Shown piece after piece: positions 1-12,127 of a DNA stretch of 64,000 nt. The notes beneath the pieces are model-generated. The model saw only the letters and a program-made list of their open reading frames with translations. It ran no database searches and was not told the DNA's origin. Location of the stretch: positions 1,597,501 through 1,661,500 of the forward strand of contig JASJOG010000057.1 in NCBI GenBank assembly GCA_030142905.1, written 5' to 3'. A program made the translations under genes and the position numbers. The DNA is from Heliopora coerulea (Eukaryota > Cnidaria > Anthozoa > Scleralcyonacea > Helioporidae). Positions within the stretch are counted from its first letter, which is position 1. Each line of letters begins with the position of its first letter.

Positions 1-2427
1 TTTCTAATAACGAAAACAACCGGAACAAGAAAAACGAAACGCAAGCTAAAGTGTCGTCACTATTAACGTCACTATCTTCTCCACGATTGGGTTTAAATCT
101 GTTCGAGGTTAAGCACCTGCATTGGAGGACTAGCTTCTTCAACATCATTGTGAATAAGCTCCGCATTCTTCTTGAGTGCGGTGCTTATTTTAATAATTTA
201 AGTCTCATGTGCAGTGCTTATTCGAGTAAATACAATACTGTTGGGGAACGGCATGGGGTTACATTGTCCGCGTATGTTGCATGTTAGGAGGCCTGGGTCA
301 CAAGTACATCACATTGGGGATTGGAAGATAGAGTTTAAAAGACGTTGTAATAATTTCTTAATATAGGCGGCGACAGACTTCATTATGAATTCTGTTGACA
401 TTCAAATAAAATAAAAAAACATGCATCTCACAAGATACTGAAGTAATTTCTCATTATTTGTCTTTGACATCGCTGCGTTGAGAAACTTTAGGACGTTATA
501 GCAGCGACACAGTGAGCACTATCGACGCTCAGGGAAAAGCTCATCTGTCGCGCTCCCTTCCCCTTATACCAACTTGAAAAATAACAAAGTGATGTCTAAA
601 CGACGGTGAGGCAGCATTCAGGAAATAAAACTGTAGTTGCCTAGGCGATATTTTAATAGTTCTGTATTTTTATGGAAAAGGCTTTCACCACATCACAACT
701 TGCCGATCCTTATTTTGATGTCCTTCGGCAATTGATCCTTCCTGCATTCCCCTTGCTACGCCACTATGCTGTAGTTAAGTGATCGTAATAGTTCTGGACT
801 TTTTTGAAGGAAAACCTCTCAAATGTTCTATCTTTGTGAGTCACCAAGAACTTTATTTGTTACTACAGTAATCAGTCATCTTTGTAAATGTCAATCAAAT
901 CTTTCTTGATATTGGTAAAGTTTCCAAACTGTGATAGAAACACTTGGCAGCCAAGATCGTGCGAACTCTTCCCTATTTCCGTGATTGGTCTGTAATAAAA
1001 ACCTTGAAGAAAAAGAGTAGATTAAAGATTCTTTATTTTCAAATGAACTCGGCATGATGTCTCGCACTGTTACCCCACACTCTCTAGTGTCCTCCACTAA
1101 TGGTCTTCATGGGGGGGGGGGCAATATCTAAAAACTTTGATGAAATAAAGCCTACAGTACAGACACTTACTAAAAGGTATGTTAAATAATGGACCCGATG
1201 GGTCCTTAAAATATAAAATTCTGACACTTGAAATTTTCCTTCATCAAATAGGTAAATTCCTTTAAGTAGAGTGCCACTGCTGGTGGCACTTACGAAACGA
1301 CAAGTTAGAGGATCTGAATGCTTGGAAACTGAATATTAATTCCACAAATCGAGCTGTAAAATTTTCTAACTTTCTTCAAGTCTTATCATTGCTGAATGAG
1401 TGGTTAATGTGATGATGCAAACAGTTAGGATTTGTGTCTGCTTTCAGTTAATGGTGTTTCTGTTTTCGAATGTTTTATACCTTGTAAACTTTATTGCGTA
1501 AACAAATTTACACGCTGTGGTCCCAGCATTTTTGGAGGCTTTTCATCTTTGAAAGACATGTCCTATTGATTCGTAAGATCTGCAGTCATGCCGGCAGTGT
1601 CTTTGACATCACGGTGTGCTAATGATAAGAGATCCAAATATTATATTTCACATTGTTACTGACTAATCAAAACGTAATGGTAACGACTGCTAATAATCAT
1701 ATTTTATTCCATTCTGGCTCATTGTCTACCGAAATACTTACGTTGCAACCTCAAATAAGATATTAACTTCAGATCCCACTCGGGACGGGACACTTGGATG
1801 CGCTTTCAAAAATTCCATGTTACAAAAGTTTGCAATTTTGTCAGTTTGCTCTTCACTTGGGGACCACAAAGTAGCGTTTTCAAAGGATTTAACAGAAAAC
1901 AATAGTGTGGCGGGGTGTGGACGTGACGTGCGTCAATCGAAATATATCCATATGGAATGCGCCCTCGCAATCTCGTTCTATACGAAGAAGTCTTTGTGCA
2001 CAGGAACATCAATTGTAGCTTGTGACGTTGACGTGATCATCTGTTAATGTTTGCAGAGAAATCCAAGTAGATACACACTCAGATGTCATTGCGTATCCAA
2101 ATCGGACATTCCAGTAACAAATATAGTGGTCAACATTCAAGTATTAATAACTCAACGGACTATCTTTAGCATTACACATAAAATTACAAGCTCGACCCCC
2201 TAGGAAAGGGGAATTTTCATTGAATGTTCTTCATTTAACTTACTTCTTAAGTTGCTAACTTGTTAAATTAATTTATGTACTTTGTATTCTAACGATTCCT
2301 GATATTCTACCGTTCTGGTGATGTAAATTTTAGTTAAACTTGACATTGTTATATGTATATATATCATAACATCATAACATTCATAAAAAAATCATAACAT
2401 TACTATGCCTGGATTACAAGTATTCAA

Positions 2428-2464
<37 letters not shown>

Positions 2465-3282
2465 ACTCGGTAATGCTTTTCCCAGTCACATCGAAGCCTC
2501 TGTAATGAAACGGAATGAAATTTTATACTTGACTTGCCTCGAACAATTTCACTCGTTGGGAGTTAAACCTCCGAACTCCGCCTCCTTCGGCTTCCTAATG
2601 GACCATTTGTCAAGAGCGTGAGGCTTAACCGCAGGAAGTAAACTCTTAGTTGGGCTCGGATAATTTTTGTGTTTACAACCTGCGTAGGGGATGATGGAAG
2701 AAGGAGTGTTTTTGCTATTGGATTACGTGTAAGGTATTGGACTGCTGGTAAAGATAAAGCATTGACATATTTTGGATAAAGTTCGTTCTTTTTTTTTGCA
2801 GTGTTGTCTTTAACATTGAGTATTTACTAACGAGGGAAGCTTGAATGCGGCTTCAGCTGACTTAAATGTTAAATTGGATGCTGGCTTACCGCGTGTATTC
2901 ACCACAGTCTTCATTGACCGGACAACTCTCCTCCAAAACATTGTACACCTTAACTTTCGTTGGTTATCTTCGCGAAGCGAACGTTTATTGGTTCAACTAA
3001 GGGACGTTTTCCCTCGTTTTAGTATTTTTTTGCTTTGGTATTATCATCCCCCAGTGAACGGAGCAATTAGCTAAAGACGACCTGAAGTCATAAAAAGGAG
3101 CCATTCATTTGAGGCCACCAGACAGCCTGTTGACCAATAAAATCAGGGACACATACTTGGAATAAAAGTAAAAGAAAGCGTAGGTTGGAGGAAGATCTCG
3201 GATCTAGGTTTGTTCGTCAAAAACGAAAACCTTATCCTAAGTTTGTCGCGTCGCTGGAGACTAATCTCTTATTACAATAAGA
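1..3282. other. Intergenic; no gene recognised
   Basis: No reading frame here resembles a known protein and none shows convincing splice structure. Visible items are a run of ten G at about 1111-1120, a short repeat at 2386-2423 that recurs near 37139, and an (AT)n tract at about 2433-2462. The last 100 bases before 3283 are presumably the promoter and 5' UTR of the next gene, but no TATA box or other motif is clear. Confidence 0.5.
2386..2462. repeat. Short interspersed repeat copy plus (AT)n tract
   Basis: About 38 bases at 2386-2423 match 37139-37176 nearly perfectly, sharing for example GCCTGGATTACAAGTATTC, and both copies run directly into an (AT)n microsatellite. The 37139 copy lies just upstream (in minus-strand terms) of a PLE endonuclease fragment, so this is probably a scrap of the same element family. 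That assignment is inferred from adjacency only. Confidence 0.5.
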
Positions 3283-4809
3283 ATGACTCTTCACCTGTGT
3301 AATCTAGTACTAATAACAACAACAACGATCACAAATTTGGTCTGCGGAGAACTTTTCCTAAAAATGCCTTTGACTATTAATCCTGTTGTCCAAGACTCAA
3401 TCACTGTGCGAAGAGAAATCGTGTCGCGTTTCTTTAGCACAGATCCGATATTTTTTTCTCGTTTAACCCCGGCCGACATTGTGATGAATTTGAACAACAG
3501 CTTGTCGTTTGTAATGCGAAAAAACATCGTCGGAGCTGTTGTACTGGGAGTTGCAGCAAAAGTAGCTGGCCTTCAAGTGGCAAAATTGAGATATCAACCT
3601 GATAATAAGTGGACTGTAAACGTCTCGTTGACGGACATTCAAGGAGTATTAACCGAAGCTGAAAAACATCTTTTGCCATTGTCAGACAATATTACCCTAA
3701 ATGCGCTGCAGAAATTGGGCTTGCGTGTTCTTCAGAGACGATATAACGTTTCGCTGGGAAATATATCTGAAAGTCTCTATACATCCACAGCTATGACTTT
3801 CCAATCAATTCAGGATGACTGGATTCAAGTTGTAAAGTTTATCACAGAGACTAATGTAAACAGGCTTGCAGCCAGATATCGAGTGTCTGTATCCGCCTTT
3901 GCTCAGGCTTTTAACGTCACTTCGAATGAACTTTACGCCATGACACTTGACCAACTGGATGGGTTGCTCTCGACACGGTTTACATTGGTTAGGGGCTCTT
4001 TAAAAATTATTTCTCCCACTGTCGTGAGCTCATCAATCACCGAGGCACAAAGTATCCCAGATAACCTGAAAACAATTACCCTTGCCAGTAAAGAGAGAAA
4101 GTCTCCAATTACCTTTGTGTCAACCGAATTAACTGACATTCGAACCCTGGCTACTTCGATGGGGGAAACTTCCTCGACAACTTACCCAACAACCTTTCGT
4201 GGAACTAATCCATCGTCAACCATTTCGACCACAGTTCGGCCAAGTTTACCTACACTTCCTGTAACGACCATAGTCGGGAACTTGTTGACAGACAGAGCTA
4301 TTTCGTTATATCCAACGAAAGATTCCAATATCAGTTCTAATCCAAGTTCTAAACGAAAGTCTTCGAGAACTTTGACGACTTCAGAAGTTGTTCGTCCAAC
4401 TAAAGGTACATCAGTCGGAGAGAAAGACGTGAAGAAGTTGGCATTGCTAGTCGGTGTACCGGCCGCATTGTTGCTGCTTCTTGTTGCTAGTTCAACTGTT
4501 TGGTGTTTGTCGCGAAAAAGACGGTATTCCGGTGATGGCAAGAATAAAAAGAATAATAATGATATTAAAATAGATAATTTCTGGATAGAGAAAAATGATG
4601 GTGAACTGGCCACAAGGCAAGACGAACCTGGACAAGAGGAACAAATTCACTTTATGAGAAGTCCTGGTGCGTATGCAGGCTTTGATTCAAGGTTCAAAGG
4701 AATAAAGTACGTTCCGACATCTTCCACATTTGATTCAGATGCACCATTGAGAATAACAAAGTCGAGAAACGATTTCGAGAATGATTCTCATCAGGAAATA
4801 TTTGTATGA
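3283..4809 (+). CDS. Orphan type I membrane protein, Ser/Thr-rich stalk, single exon
   Basis: The 508-codon intronless frame starts at ATG 3283, 9 bases after CTCTTATTAC. I do not recognise a family. Visible parts in order: a hydrophobic N-terminus (about residues 5-22) that looks like a signal peptide; an extracellular region of about 220 residues with several N-x-S/T sequons (for example NNS, NVS, NIT, NIS, NVT); a Ser/Thr/Pro-rich stretch (about 245-385) typical of an O-glycosylated stalk; one strong transmembrane segment near 390-412 (LALLVGVPAALLLLLVASS); then a basic stop-transfer run (SRKRR) and a polar tail of about 90 residues. The 110-170 region has weak heptad character. The layout suggests a surface receptor or adhesion-like protein, but no ligand or fold can be named. 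A larger gene with extra exons is possible, yet the frame has its own start, signal and stop. Confidence 0.7.
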   Translation: MTLHLCNLVLITTTTITNLVCGELFLKMPLTINPVVQDSITVRREIVSRFFSTDPIFFSRLTPADIVMNLNNSLSFVMRKNIVGAVVLGVAAKVAGLQVAKLRYQPDNKWTVNVSLTDIQGVLTEAEKHLLPLSDNITLNALQKLGLRVLQRRYNVSLGNISESLYTSTAMTFQSIQDDWIQVVKFITETNVNRLAARYRVSVSAFAQAFNVTSNELYAMTLDQLDGLLSTRFTLVRGSLKIISPTVVSSSITEAQSIPDNLKTITLASKERKSPITFVSTELTDIRTLATSMGETSSTTYPTTFRGTNPSSTISTTVRPSLPTLPVTTIVGNLLTDRAISLYPTKDSNISSNPSSKRKSSRTLTTSEVVRPTKGTSVGEKDVKKLALLVGVPAALLLLLVASSTVWCLSRKRRYSGDGKNKKNNNDIKIDNFWIEKNDGELATRQDEPGQEEQIHFMRSPGAYAGFDSRFKGIKYVPTSSTFDSDAPLRITKSRNDFENDSHQEIFV

Positions 4810-6760
4810 TTTGAAAGATTTTGAAAGAGCTTGCCAAGCTTTCATGTTAAATCCGATTATAGTTTCTGTAGTTGATGTTTTAAGTTTAAGAAAACAGCAG
4901 CTCAATCATAAATTTGAAGTCTGCCCAACTGTCATCGGACAAGGTTTTAGAGCACTCAAGAATACAAAATCTGCAGCTAAAATTTCGAAAGAGGCCTTTT
5001 TGTTGGAATGACTCGTGCACTAAAGAGCAGAATGACGCAGACCCTTACAGACCAACGAGAAAGGCGTTTGGTCATGAAACATAGATTGGAAATGGATCAT
5101 ACAGATTTGTTTTTGACGACGGAAGGATATTCTTTCTAAAACAAAGGAAAATATAATCGGTTTAGTGGTTCTGGTTCCAAGTTGGTAAATCAACTTTCCA
5201 ATGTAAGCCGTCGTTTCTAATTTCAAAACGTCAGTCACCAACAGTCTTTTTCAAGACTGTACTAACCTGGACGATCTACCATCACCAGCATGTACCGATT
5301 CTCCCAGGTTCAAACCATTTACTTTACAGTATTAATATTAAGTATTTAGAGATTTTGAGACGCAGCTTCCGAGCATGAAGATCTATTTTGATAATGACCC
5401 CGTTAATGAAAATACACAGGTTTCCAATATGTACAATATTTTATTCGATTGTTAGTCACTAATCTTGTTTCAACTGACGCCATGTAAGAATGCAATTTTA
5501 CTGGGTTTTCGCTGTATCTCTTTACCTTTTAAATCTCATATTTTTCCAAACAAACTGTAAATTATTCAATCAATTTAAAATCATGTTGAAAACCTATGGA
5601 AATATGTTTATACATCTAATTTGCAAATGTTAGATAGTACATTTATATACAAGTGGAAGCTAAAGAGTTAACCGAAGTACCAATTTGGCATGGTATTTCC
5701 GCTACATACACCCATTGACTAAATGGTATAGACTATCTTCTATGAACTCACAGAACATATGCGGGATGGCTAGAAGTGAAAAACGTAGTTCTTTATATTG
5801 TGTTTAAGACATAGAGAGATATTTTTCCCCACAAATTTAAAAATAATGCATATCTTCACCCATGCATGTCTGTCGAGGTAAATAAATGAAGCTGTTGAAT
5901 GTTTTGACGTTTTTATCTTACTATAACATTCAGTAATTTCCGATAGAGAAAAGGCTGTTAAATATATAACAGTATCCAGACACACCAATACCCATTAAGT
6001 ATTTCTTGTATAGAATAATAAGAAAGATTGTGAACGTACTACACAGACTTCGTTAAAAACTTTGCTGGGAAATTTTTCACATTTGGAAGTTCTAATCCAA
6101 ACACGAAGGAACTAACCAATCAGAACTCGCGTCCAATGCACGTTATTTTGCAAAACAATACATAATTTGACTAAAGAATTTCCACTTATCCAGGATTGAA
6201 CTGATTGCCTTTTGAACTGTTACTGTGCACTCGTCCAGCGAGTATCTCGGCTTCGTCGTTATCATAATTCACTACAAGTCTCCTAATATATTTGTACATA
6301 AATCTATATAACAGATAGGAATACAGGTGTTTATAGTTAGTCCAGGAGTACTCATTGCCTTAGGCGGCAGAGCAAATGATAACCAAATGACAGACTTAAA
6401 ACGTATGTTGCTACTCGGGGTTTCACGCTGTTCGCGATCTTCAGGCAACTTCAGGTTAAAAGCGTTCCTGTCTTATTATATATATAATTTTATGTATGTA
6501 TTTCACTTATATTAGGATTCACAATGGACACATGATTAGTACTTTTAATTCTCTAGAAAAGGAAAAGCATATCCTCCACATCTAGAACGTTTTTCAAGGA
6601 TGTTTTCCAGTGGGATGACGACGGGTGGAAATATGAGGACATAAACATCAGAGCCCGTGATCGATATTCAATATGACTTCAAGTTTTTTAGTTGTTCTGT
6701 GACAAAAAAAGTCGTTCCGTCATGGATGGATGACATCCATCCTCCCTTCGCCAGAGACAT

Positions 6761-7323
6761 TTGGTTGGGTTGCGCGAGCATTTAAATTTAATTAACGAAT
6801 ATGTCCGGATCATTGTTGAGGGTGTGGAAAATGATGTAGCCTTCAGGGTTTCCGTCAGGTTTTTCAGAATGGGGAAATCGTCCCACTTGATTTTGAGACT
6901 GATGTCACGGCTACTCTACCGCCAGGTGTTTCGTCCCTCGGTCGTGGTGTATTTATTGTTACATTAACGTTGAAAACGTGATAGACCACATGCGACTGCA
7001 GCAGCATTGTTTTTACCCTAAAAAGAAACAGTATTTACCACACAACTATAAAATGTTTTAGTATTCTTGCCACTGGGATGGCTAGGGCCAGATGCTTGAA
7101 GATGCAAACATCAGAAGTATCGACATTTAGTCGGACTGTAGGTTTTCATAGCTGTATAGCAAGTATTGGTTCAGTTATTCACTCCTTTCATGGTCAACAC
7201 CTGGTTGAGTCTCGTAAGCATTTAAATTTCGTTAACAAATATATCCATTTCAATGTTGGGGAGGAGAATAACAGTGTAGTGTTTCTCGGTATTTCACCAA
7301 CAAACAGTTTTTGTAGTTGGTAA
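6761..7323 (+). pseudogene. Two adjacent decayed PLE reverse-transcriptase fragments
   Basis: Two similar translations lie 430 bp apart: one at 6770-6850 (with REHLNLINEYVRI and VENDVAF) and one at 7205-7290 (with SRKHLNFVNKYIHF and NNSVVFL). The pattern resembles the region of PLE reverse transcriptases read as HLN..H..I.FT.E.E..G.LAFLDV. After the first copy, two frames together give ETDVTATL and LYRQVFRP, resembling the following YRKPTFTG motif across a frameshift. No long frame survives. The call rests on remembered motif patterns, so it is tentative. Confidence 0.35.
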
Positions 7324-7746
7324 TTACGGCCCTGCGAGCTCCTTCCCTTCCGCTGTTCAGTCATTCGACTATCTACTCAATGTAAACGGTTTCGAATTTT
7401 TTTTTTGCAGGAGATTTTGTACGTGATTCCCTTGCTGATTTTGTCTTTCGCTTTCCTTAAAATAGAACTCATTGTTCGGATTGACTTCCCTTATGTGCTA
7501 CCTTGTTTTCCTAGGTAAGTGTCTTGGAATCCTTTCAAACACCCCTCGGGCATAAGGTAATGCCATAGAAACCTTTCTGTTCAGAATGTTAATAGGAATT
7601 TTTCAGAGAGTTAATAGTTTTTCATAAATTGGTTCGAGTATTCATTAATTTGTAAGGTGTTTATCATATTGTCTTTCTTTGAAGGTTTGGCAGACCAAAG
7701 AGGGAGTATTCTTTCCACGATCATATAAGTTGGTTGCCGAAACAGA

Positions 7747-7809
7747 GGTAACTACTTTGGTTATTAACTCGGGCAAGAAGCGTCGAGGTTAGTAGTCAAA
7801 GTAGTTACC
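7747..7809. repeat. Inverted repeat, 13-bp arms
   Basis: GGTAACTACTTTG at 7747-7759 is the exact reverse complement of CAAAGTAGTTACC at 7797-7809, with a 37-base spacer. It may be a foldback or MITE remnant. No target duplication was identified. Confidence 0.6.
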
Positions 7810-7957
7810 GAGGTTGAGATAACTAACCTTCTTAGTTTATTATCACAAAGGCTTCGTATAGAATTTAGTAGTGAAGAGGAATTTGATTTGAGTGATTAAA
7901 AATAAATTGGATTTCATCGTTCTGTTTCTAACTGGGGTTTTGTACAGGTAGACGACT

Positions 7958-8001
7958 AGTTAATGTCCCAGGGATAATATATTAACCCTGGGACATTAAC
8001 T
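7958..8001. repeat. Perfect inverted repeat, 16-bp arms
   Basis: AGTTAATGTCCCAGGG (7958-7973) and its exact reverse complement (7986-8001) flank a 12-base AT spacer. It could fold as a hairpin. It lies in non-coding DNA rich in other inverted repeats, and no function can be assigned. Confidence 0.75.
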
Positions 8002-8324
8002 AATTGACGTTAACTAGGGGTTACTATATAACAGATATAATATGAGTGGCTGATCTGCATGGGATTTACTACTGCTTGCCTTGCAAATCCCATACAAATC
8101 AGACGCGAATATTGTATGTCTCATAAAGTACGAATACGTTTTAGTGGCCATGTTTACCATTATTTTGAAGTTTCAGTAAATATTAACGTAGAAAATCGAA
8201 GGGAAAAGTTCATAATTTTGATTAGTATTCTGTATCCGTTTTACAGCATATAGATTAGGAGCCAAAATGTTTTGTGTTTTCTTCGCGAATTATTACTGAG
8301 TTTTTTAAGTACTGTTTAATAAAC

Positions 8325-8590
8325 GAGCAGGAGTGCTTTATCGGATATAAAATACGAGGCGATAGCAGAGTGTTTTAGATCTGATAAAGCACCTACTGCG
8401 AGTTTTGTGAATGGCTTAAAAAGCAAACCTCTTAATACGCTAATTTGCGAAGAAAGTTTGAAAATTAACGTTTTCTAAGCCGAGAAAATTGGAGGAGAAA
8501 AGTAATTGTGTTTTTATTGCATATAAAGACACGACACTGTTATGATTTTCTTTTGTATTTCCCTCATGAATTCTTAATGAGTTTTTTAAG
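8325..8590 (+). repeat. Interspersed repeat copy with a GTGCTTTATC inverted pair
   Basis: This segment aligns along much of its length with 37427-37680 in the same orientation. Shared blocks include GCTTTAT, GAGGC(G/A)ATAGC, GAGTGTTT, CTGATAAAGC, ACCTCTTAATA and GAAGAAAGTTTG. GTGCTTTATC at 8333-8342 pairs with GATAAAGCAC at 8383-8392, so the left part is a foldback. It is probably a non-autonomous element common in the host genome. Confidence 0.6.
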
Positions 8591-8888
8591 TGAATTTAAG
8601 AACTGCGCTGCATAAAAAAAACCATAGGTTCATGAACCAAGGCTTTTTAGTTTCTATCGTTTTTATCCCATAGCAAGGCGGTATTTATAAACTGCAAATA
8701 TATTTATTCTAGTACTAATAGAATTATTTTGGTTTATGGTGCTTTTTGGCATAGATCGACAGTAAACTGGATGTATTCGTTTATGACAATGAAATACTAG
8801 TGACACGACTCATGGTGTCTGGGAACACTGTCTTAAAAACAGCCAAGTTTAGGCTATTTCAGAAGTAACTTGTTAGGTTTTGATTACC

Positions 8889-8960
8889 CGACGTTTAGAA
8901 AGTAGCTTCTTCCATCTTTAGTCGTGGTGACTGGTGGAAGAAGCTACTTCCGAAACGTTG
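8889..8960 (+). repeat. Inverted repeat with hammerhead-like core remnant
   Basis: AAGTAGCTTCTTCCA (8900-8914) is the exact reverse complement of 8935-8949. With outer bases included the arms reach 26 bp with a few mismatches. The right arm reads CTGGTGG, then GAAG-loop-CUUC, then CGAAACGTTG, resembling a hammerhead core (CUGAUGA, stem II, GAAAC) with two substitutions in the first box. Probably a decayed end of a retroelement. Confidence 0.4.
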
Positions 8961-9499
8961 CATAGTGCACATCTAAATCCTGACGAACCATAAAACTCCA
9001 GAAGCCTTGAACCGACCAAGAACATTTCTATTTTATATAAAATATCTGAAACAAGGCTTTGTGTGAAACTTTCATATCAAGTTAGAAATTTTTCGTACTT
9101 TATTCATAAAAGTTAGCTTTACAACTGGAAGAGGAACAGCTACCGTCACGCCATTCCCTCTCTAAAGCCTGTTTTCCACTTGGCAAATTTTATCGTACGA
9201 ATCAACATTTTTTTTCGCAAAATTAAATTGATTTGTCATTAGCTCCAGTTTCGCGCGAAAGGCGGATATGTCGATCAACATCACTTACGATAAGTAGAAA
9301 AAAAAACATAACTTTGGTGTCAATAACTACCTCTTTGGGTACAGTTGTAAGTTCACCCCGGCTGAATAAAATCGTCTGGCGTTAGCTAAGACAAAGTCAA
9401 AGTTCTTGTCAGGACTGTGAGAAAAGATCAAGGCAGTTAATCGATAACTTTTAGTTCAGAAAATAGTTTTAAAAAGCAGCGTGATCTTCTTCGGTCCTT

Positions 9500-9505
9500 T
9501 TTATT
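9500..9505 (-). terminator. Polyadenylation signal for the PP2C-like gene
   Basis: AATAAA on the minus strand, about 80 bases past the stop codon of the PP2C-like gene. Confidence 0.5.
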
Positions 9506-9583
9506 TAGCAGGCTGACATTGCTAATTTTAATAGCACTAGTAGTTGGTTCTTGACAATATCACCCCGACTATACACTAAAATT

Positions 9584-12127
9584 TTATCTTTTAAACTTCA
9601 TACACTCAATTTTAAATCCCTGGAGAAGCAGAACCATGACTACATTGTCCATTTCCGCACCTGCTATCAACGCGCTTTTCAACAAACGCTTGCTGAGCAA
9701 ACGCGAGATTTCTCGCCGCGCGTGAAAAGACTCACTTTCCTCGTTGATGATTCTTGCTAGCTCCCGCAAATCGTCGTCATCGTGTTCACCTTCGCTAAAA
9801 TCGCTCTTCCAACTCATGGTTCCTGGAAAATTTTTCGAGCTTGACTCTTCAGCCGACACGGACGCTTTCCTGATCAAGATTTGGGGATTATTGGCTCTCC
9901 AGTCGACATTCTGTGGTACGCGAAAATCAACGGGACTTTTGTTGAGCTGTTTTACAAAAGAACGATACTCCGAATCGTGTTTTATTGTTTTGGGCAAACG
10001 AAGGAGATTGTGTCCTTCATGCATTCCTGTCTTCGAAAATTCTTTTTCCAATTCGCTTTCAGAAAATGTTTTCTCAGTGAGTGCCTCATGGATAAATTTA
10101 TTCAATAGGAACAATATTTCGCTGTAGTTAAATACTTTCCAGAGCCCCTCGGAAGCCAAAACCAGGATCTTGTCTGTTTCTTTTAGACTCAGTGCTCTGA
10201 ATGCTGGTCTATTTATGACGCACACTTTAAGTCTCCAGTCTCCTTGATTTCCGAGACTTCGCGTCGTCGCTAGCACTCCGTTCACTAGGGCGCACTTTTC
10301 TGTTTTTACGATCACTCCCTGGTTCCTGCGCACTCGCATCCGTTCCTTTTGATTGTACAAATTATGAACTGACGTTACTTCTCTCATGGTGTTATTGTCT
10401 CTTACCAATAAACCTTTCAAGCATCCTTCGTTGGCTACGTACAACATATTCCCAACCAGAAAACAAGTGACTGCCGAGCAACCACTCCATCGTATCAAAG
10501 GATGTTCACCTTCTGCCATGAGCTGAATTCGATCTATCTTTTGATAAGCTTCTTGAAAAACGGCCTTGATGTCGCCTGCATTCAAGTCGATGTCCCAAAC
10601 ACGTTGCAAGTTTTTCCGAATATATTTATGGAGTTCATGAACACACAAATGTGCAACATAACTGCCGTTATGTCCCTGGTAAATTCCCAGAAATACTCCT
10701 TTTCCTGATTGTAAGAAGTCGTCCACGTAAATACACTTGGTGATCGATGAGCTTGTGTCAGGCTTTCCATACTTACTTACGCCGAGCGCCACTTCATCGT
10801 TCAAGATTGTGCCTTCTGTTTTTATATCTTTCTCTAAAAACAAGAGAATGAAATAGATAGTTTCTTCTGCATATTGCATCAGCTTAGTGATCACGTTCAA
10901 ACTATATATCTTCCCTAATTGCTATTCAATCGACTTTGTTCTTTCCTAACATTTTTTAAAAATCTAACCGCAAGACCTAGGTCCTTAACTGGCGTTATTA
11001 TTGAAAAACTAGTCCAGTTAATCGGTGATATCTTCATTCAAAATCCCCAGTATCTACAAACACCACAAACAGTCTTTGCTAGACTACTTCAACCTCAACG
11101 ATCAACTTTCACCAATGGTTACTGGCGGATATCGCGGAGCACGTACGGAAGGGCTTCGGAGGTTTGTGGGATAGATGGGAAGTCAATCCCCTTTCGCCGA
11201 AACCATGAAATTTTTATCTTGTTCATTAAGCTTTTACGTTATCTTTTATCTTGTACCGTATCCACTTTTGAAAACTTAGCGAAGTTGTAATTATTTTCAA
11301 GTATTTTAAAGACTTGCTGGTACCATTTCCTCTTCTTTTTTGGACTTATTCCAACAAGACTGACTGCTCTGTACGAGCGTGCAGATTGTTGTTTCCCTGG
11401 TGACAGTAAATGTTGAAAAGGCAGTTCATCACTTTATTTTTGAAGTTTTTATTCACAAGAATTCATGATTTTACGCTGAACTGGGAAGTTATGTGAACAA
11501 AATTACATTACCTTTCCAACGTCCATTGTGTCCAATCTGCTCAACACTTATGCCATGCAACTCGCTTTTGAGCAGTTCAAATGCAACGTTAATCTTGTGG
11601 ACAGCCCTGATAAGGTGTCCTTCCTGCGCGGAAACCATTTCCTTAACATCGCTTATCATTTTATTCCTCCTTCGAACAAGACCTCGGATTGTTATGGGTG
11701 GAAAATCAGTCGAATATCTCAGAGCTTGCAACGCCTGGTGTCTTCTGCGATGATATTGCAACGTTAAAACTGGCACCTCACCCCTACACTTGCTACATAA
11801 CACAGTAATGTTTAAGTAGGGCAGCTCGTGTGACGACATTGTCGAAAAGTGTGGTTTCAAAACCGGTCCTGCAAAATGAACTTCCTCCTCATCAGATGCT
11901 AGGTGAGCGTCAGTACTTCCTTCTTCGCCCTCCTCTTTCTCCTGTTTTGGGTTGCCACTCTTGTCTAGTAATTCCAGCTCATAAACATTGATTGTTACGC
12001 CTTTTAATCCTTGTCCCGTCGATGTAGGAGTATCTGAAGGGTTGTCCTGTTGTCTAAAACGTTTCGGCAAGAAAGGTAGGTTTTTTAAAAATCGAGAAAA
12101 TGACGACATCTTTACGACGACCATCAA
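9584..12127 (-). CDS. PP2D1: PP2C-like domain protein, probable pseudophosphatase (PP2D1-like)
   Basis: Two coding exons join in frame. Exon 1 is 12127-11512 (donor GTAATG) and exon 2 is 10914-9584 (acceptor ATTAG); the junction makes one Gly codon and the product is 648 residues. The middle of exon 1 encodes a C-x2-C-x11-H-x3-H finger-like motif (residues about 110-130), then an amphipathic helix. Exon 2 carries a PP2C fold: GIYQGHNGSYVA stands where active enzymes have a DGHGG box, ATTRSLGNQ replaces TRALGD, LASEGLW replaces SDGLWD, and the last metal box MDN is kept. Two metal-binding Asp positions are thus changed (to Gln and to Glu), so Mn/Mg-dependent Ser/Thr phosphatase activity is doubtful. 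The finger, the helix and the divergent PP2C domain match what I recall of vertebrate PP2D1, so orthology is likely but unproven. Translation could also start at the second Met. The 597-bp intron contains nothing I recognise. Confidence 0.75.

Larger units (their letters stand above)
4810..9499. other. Intergenic, repeat-rich; no intact gene
   Basis: This 4.7 kb stretch has no convincing gene. It holds two decayed reverse-transcriptase-like fragments (6761-6960, 7200-7323), perfect or near-perfect inverted repeats (7747-7809, 7958-8001, 8889-8960) and a copy of an interspersed repeat (8325-8590) that recurs at 37427. The first few hundred bases after 4809 are presumably the 3' UTR of the membrane-protein gene. 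Confidence 0.5.

Noticed and set aside
4182..4613. 143-codon minus-strand frame
   Set aside because: Antisense shadow of the orphan membrane-protein gene, generated by its Ser/Thr-rich codons.
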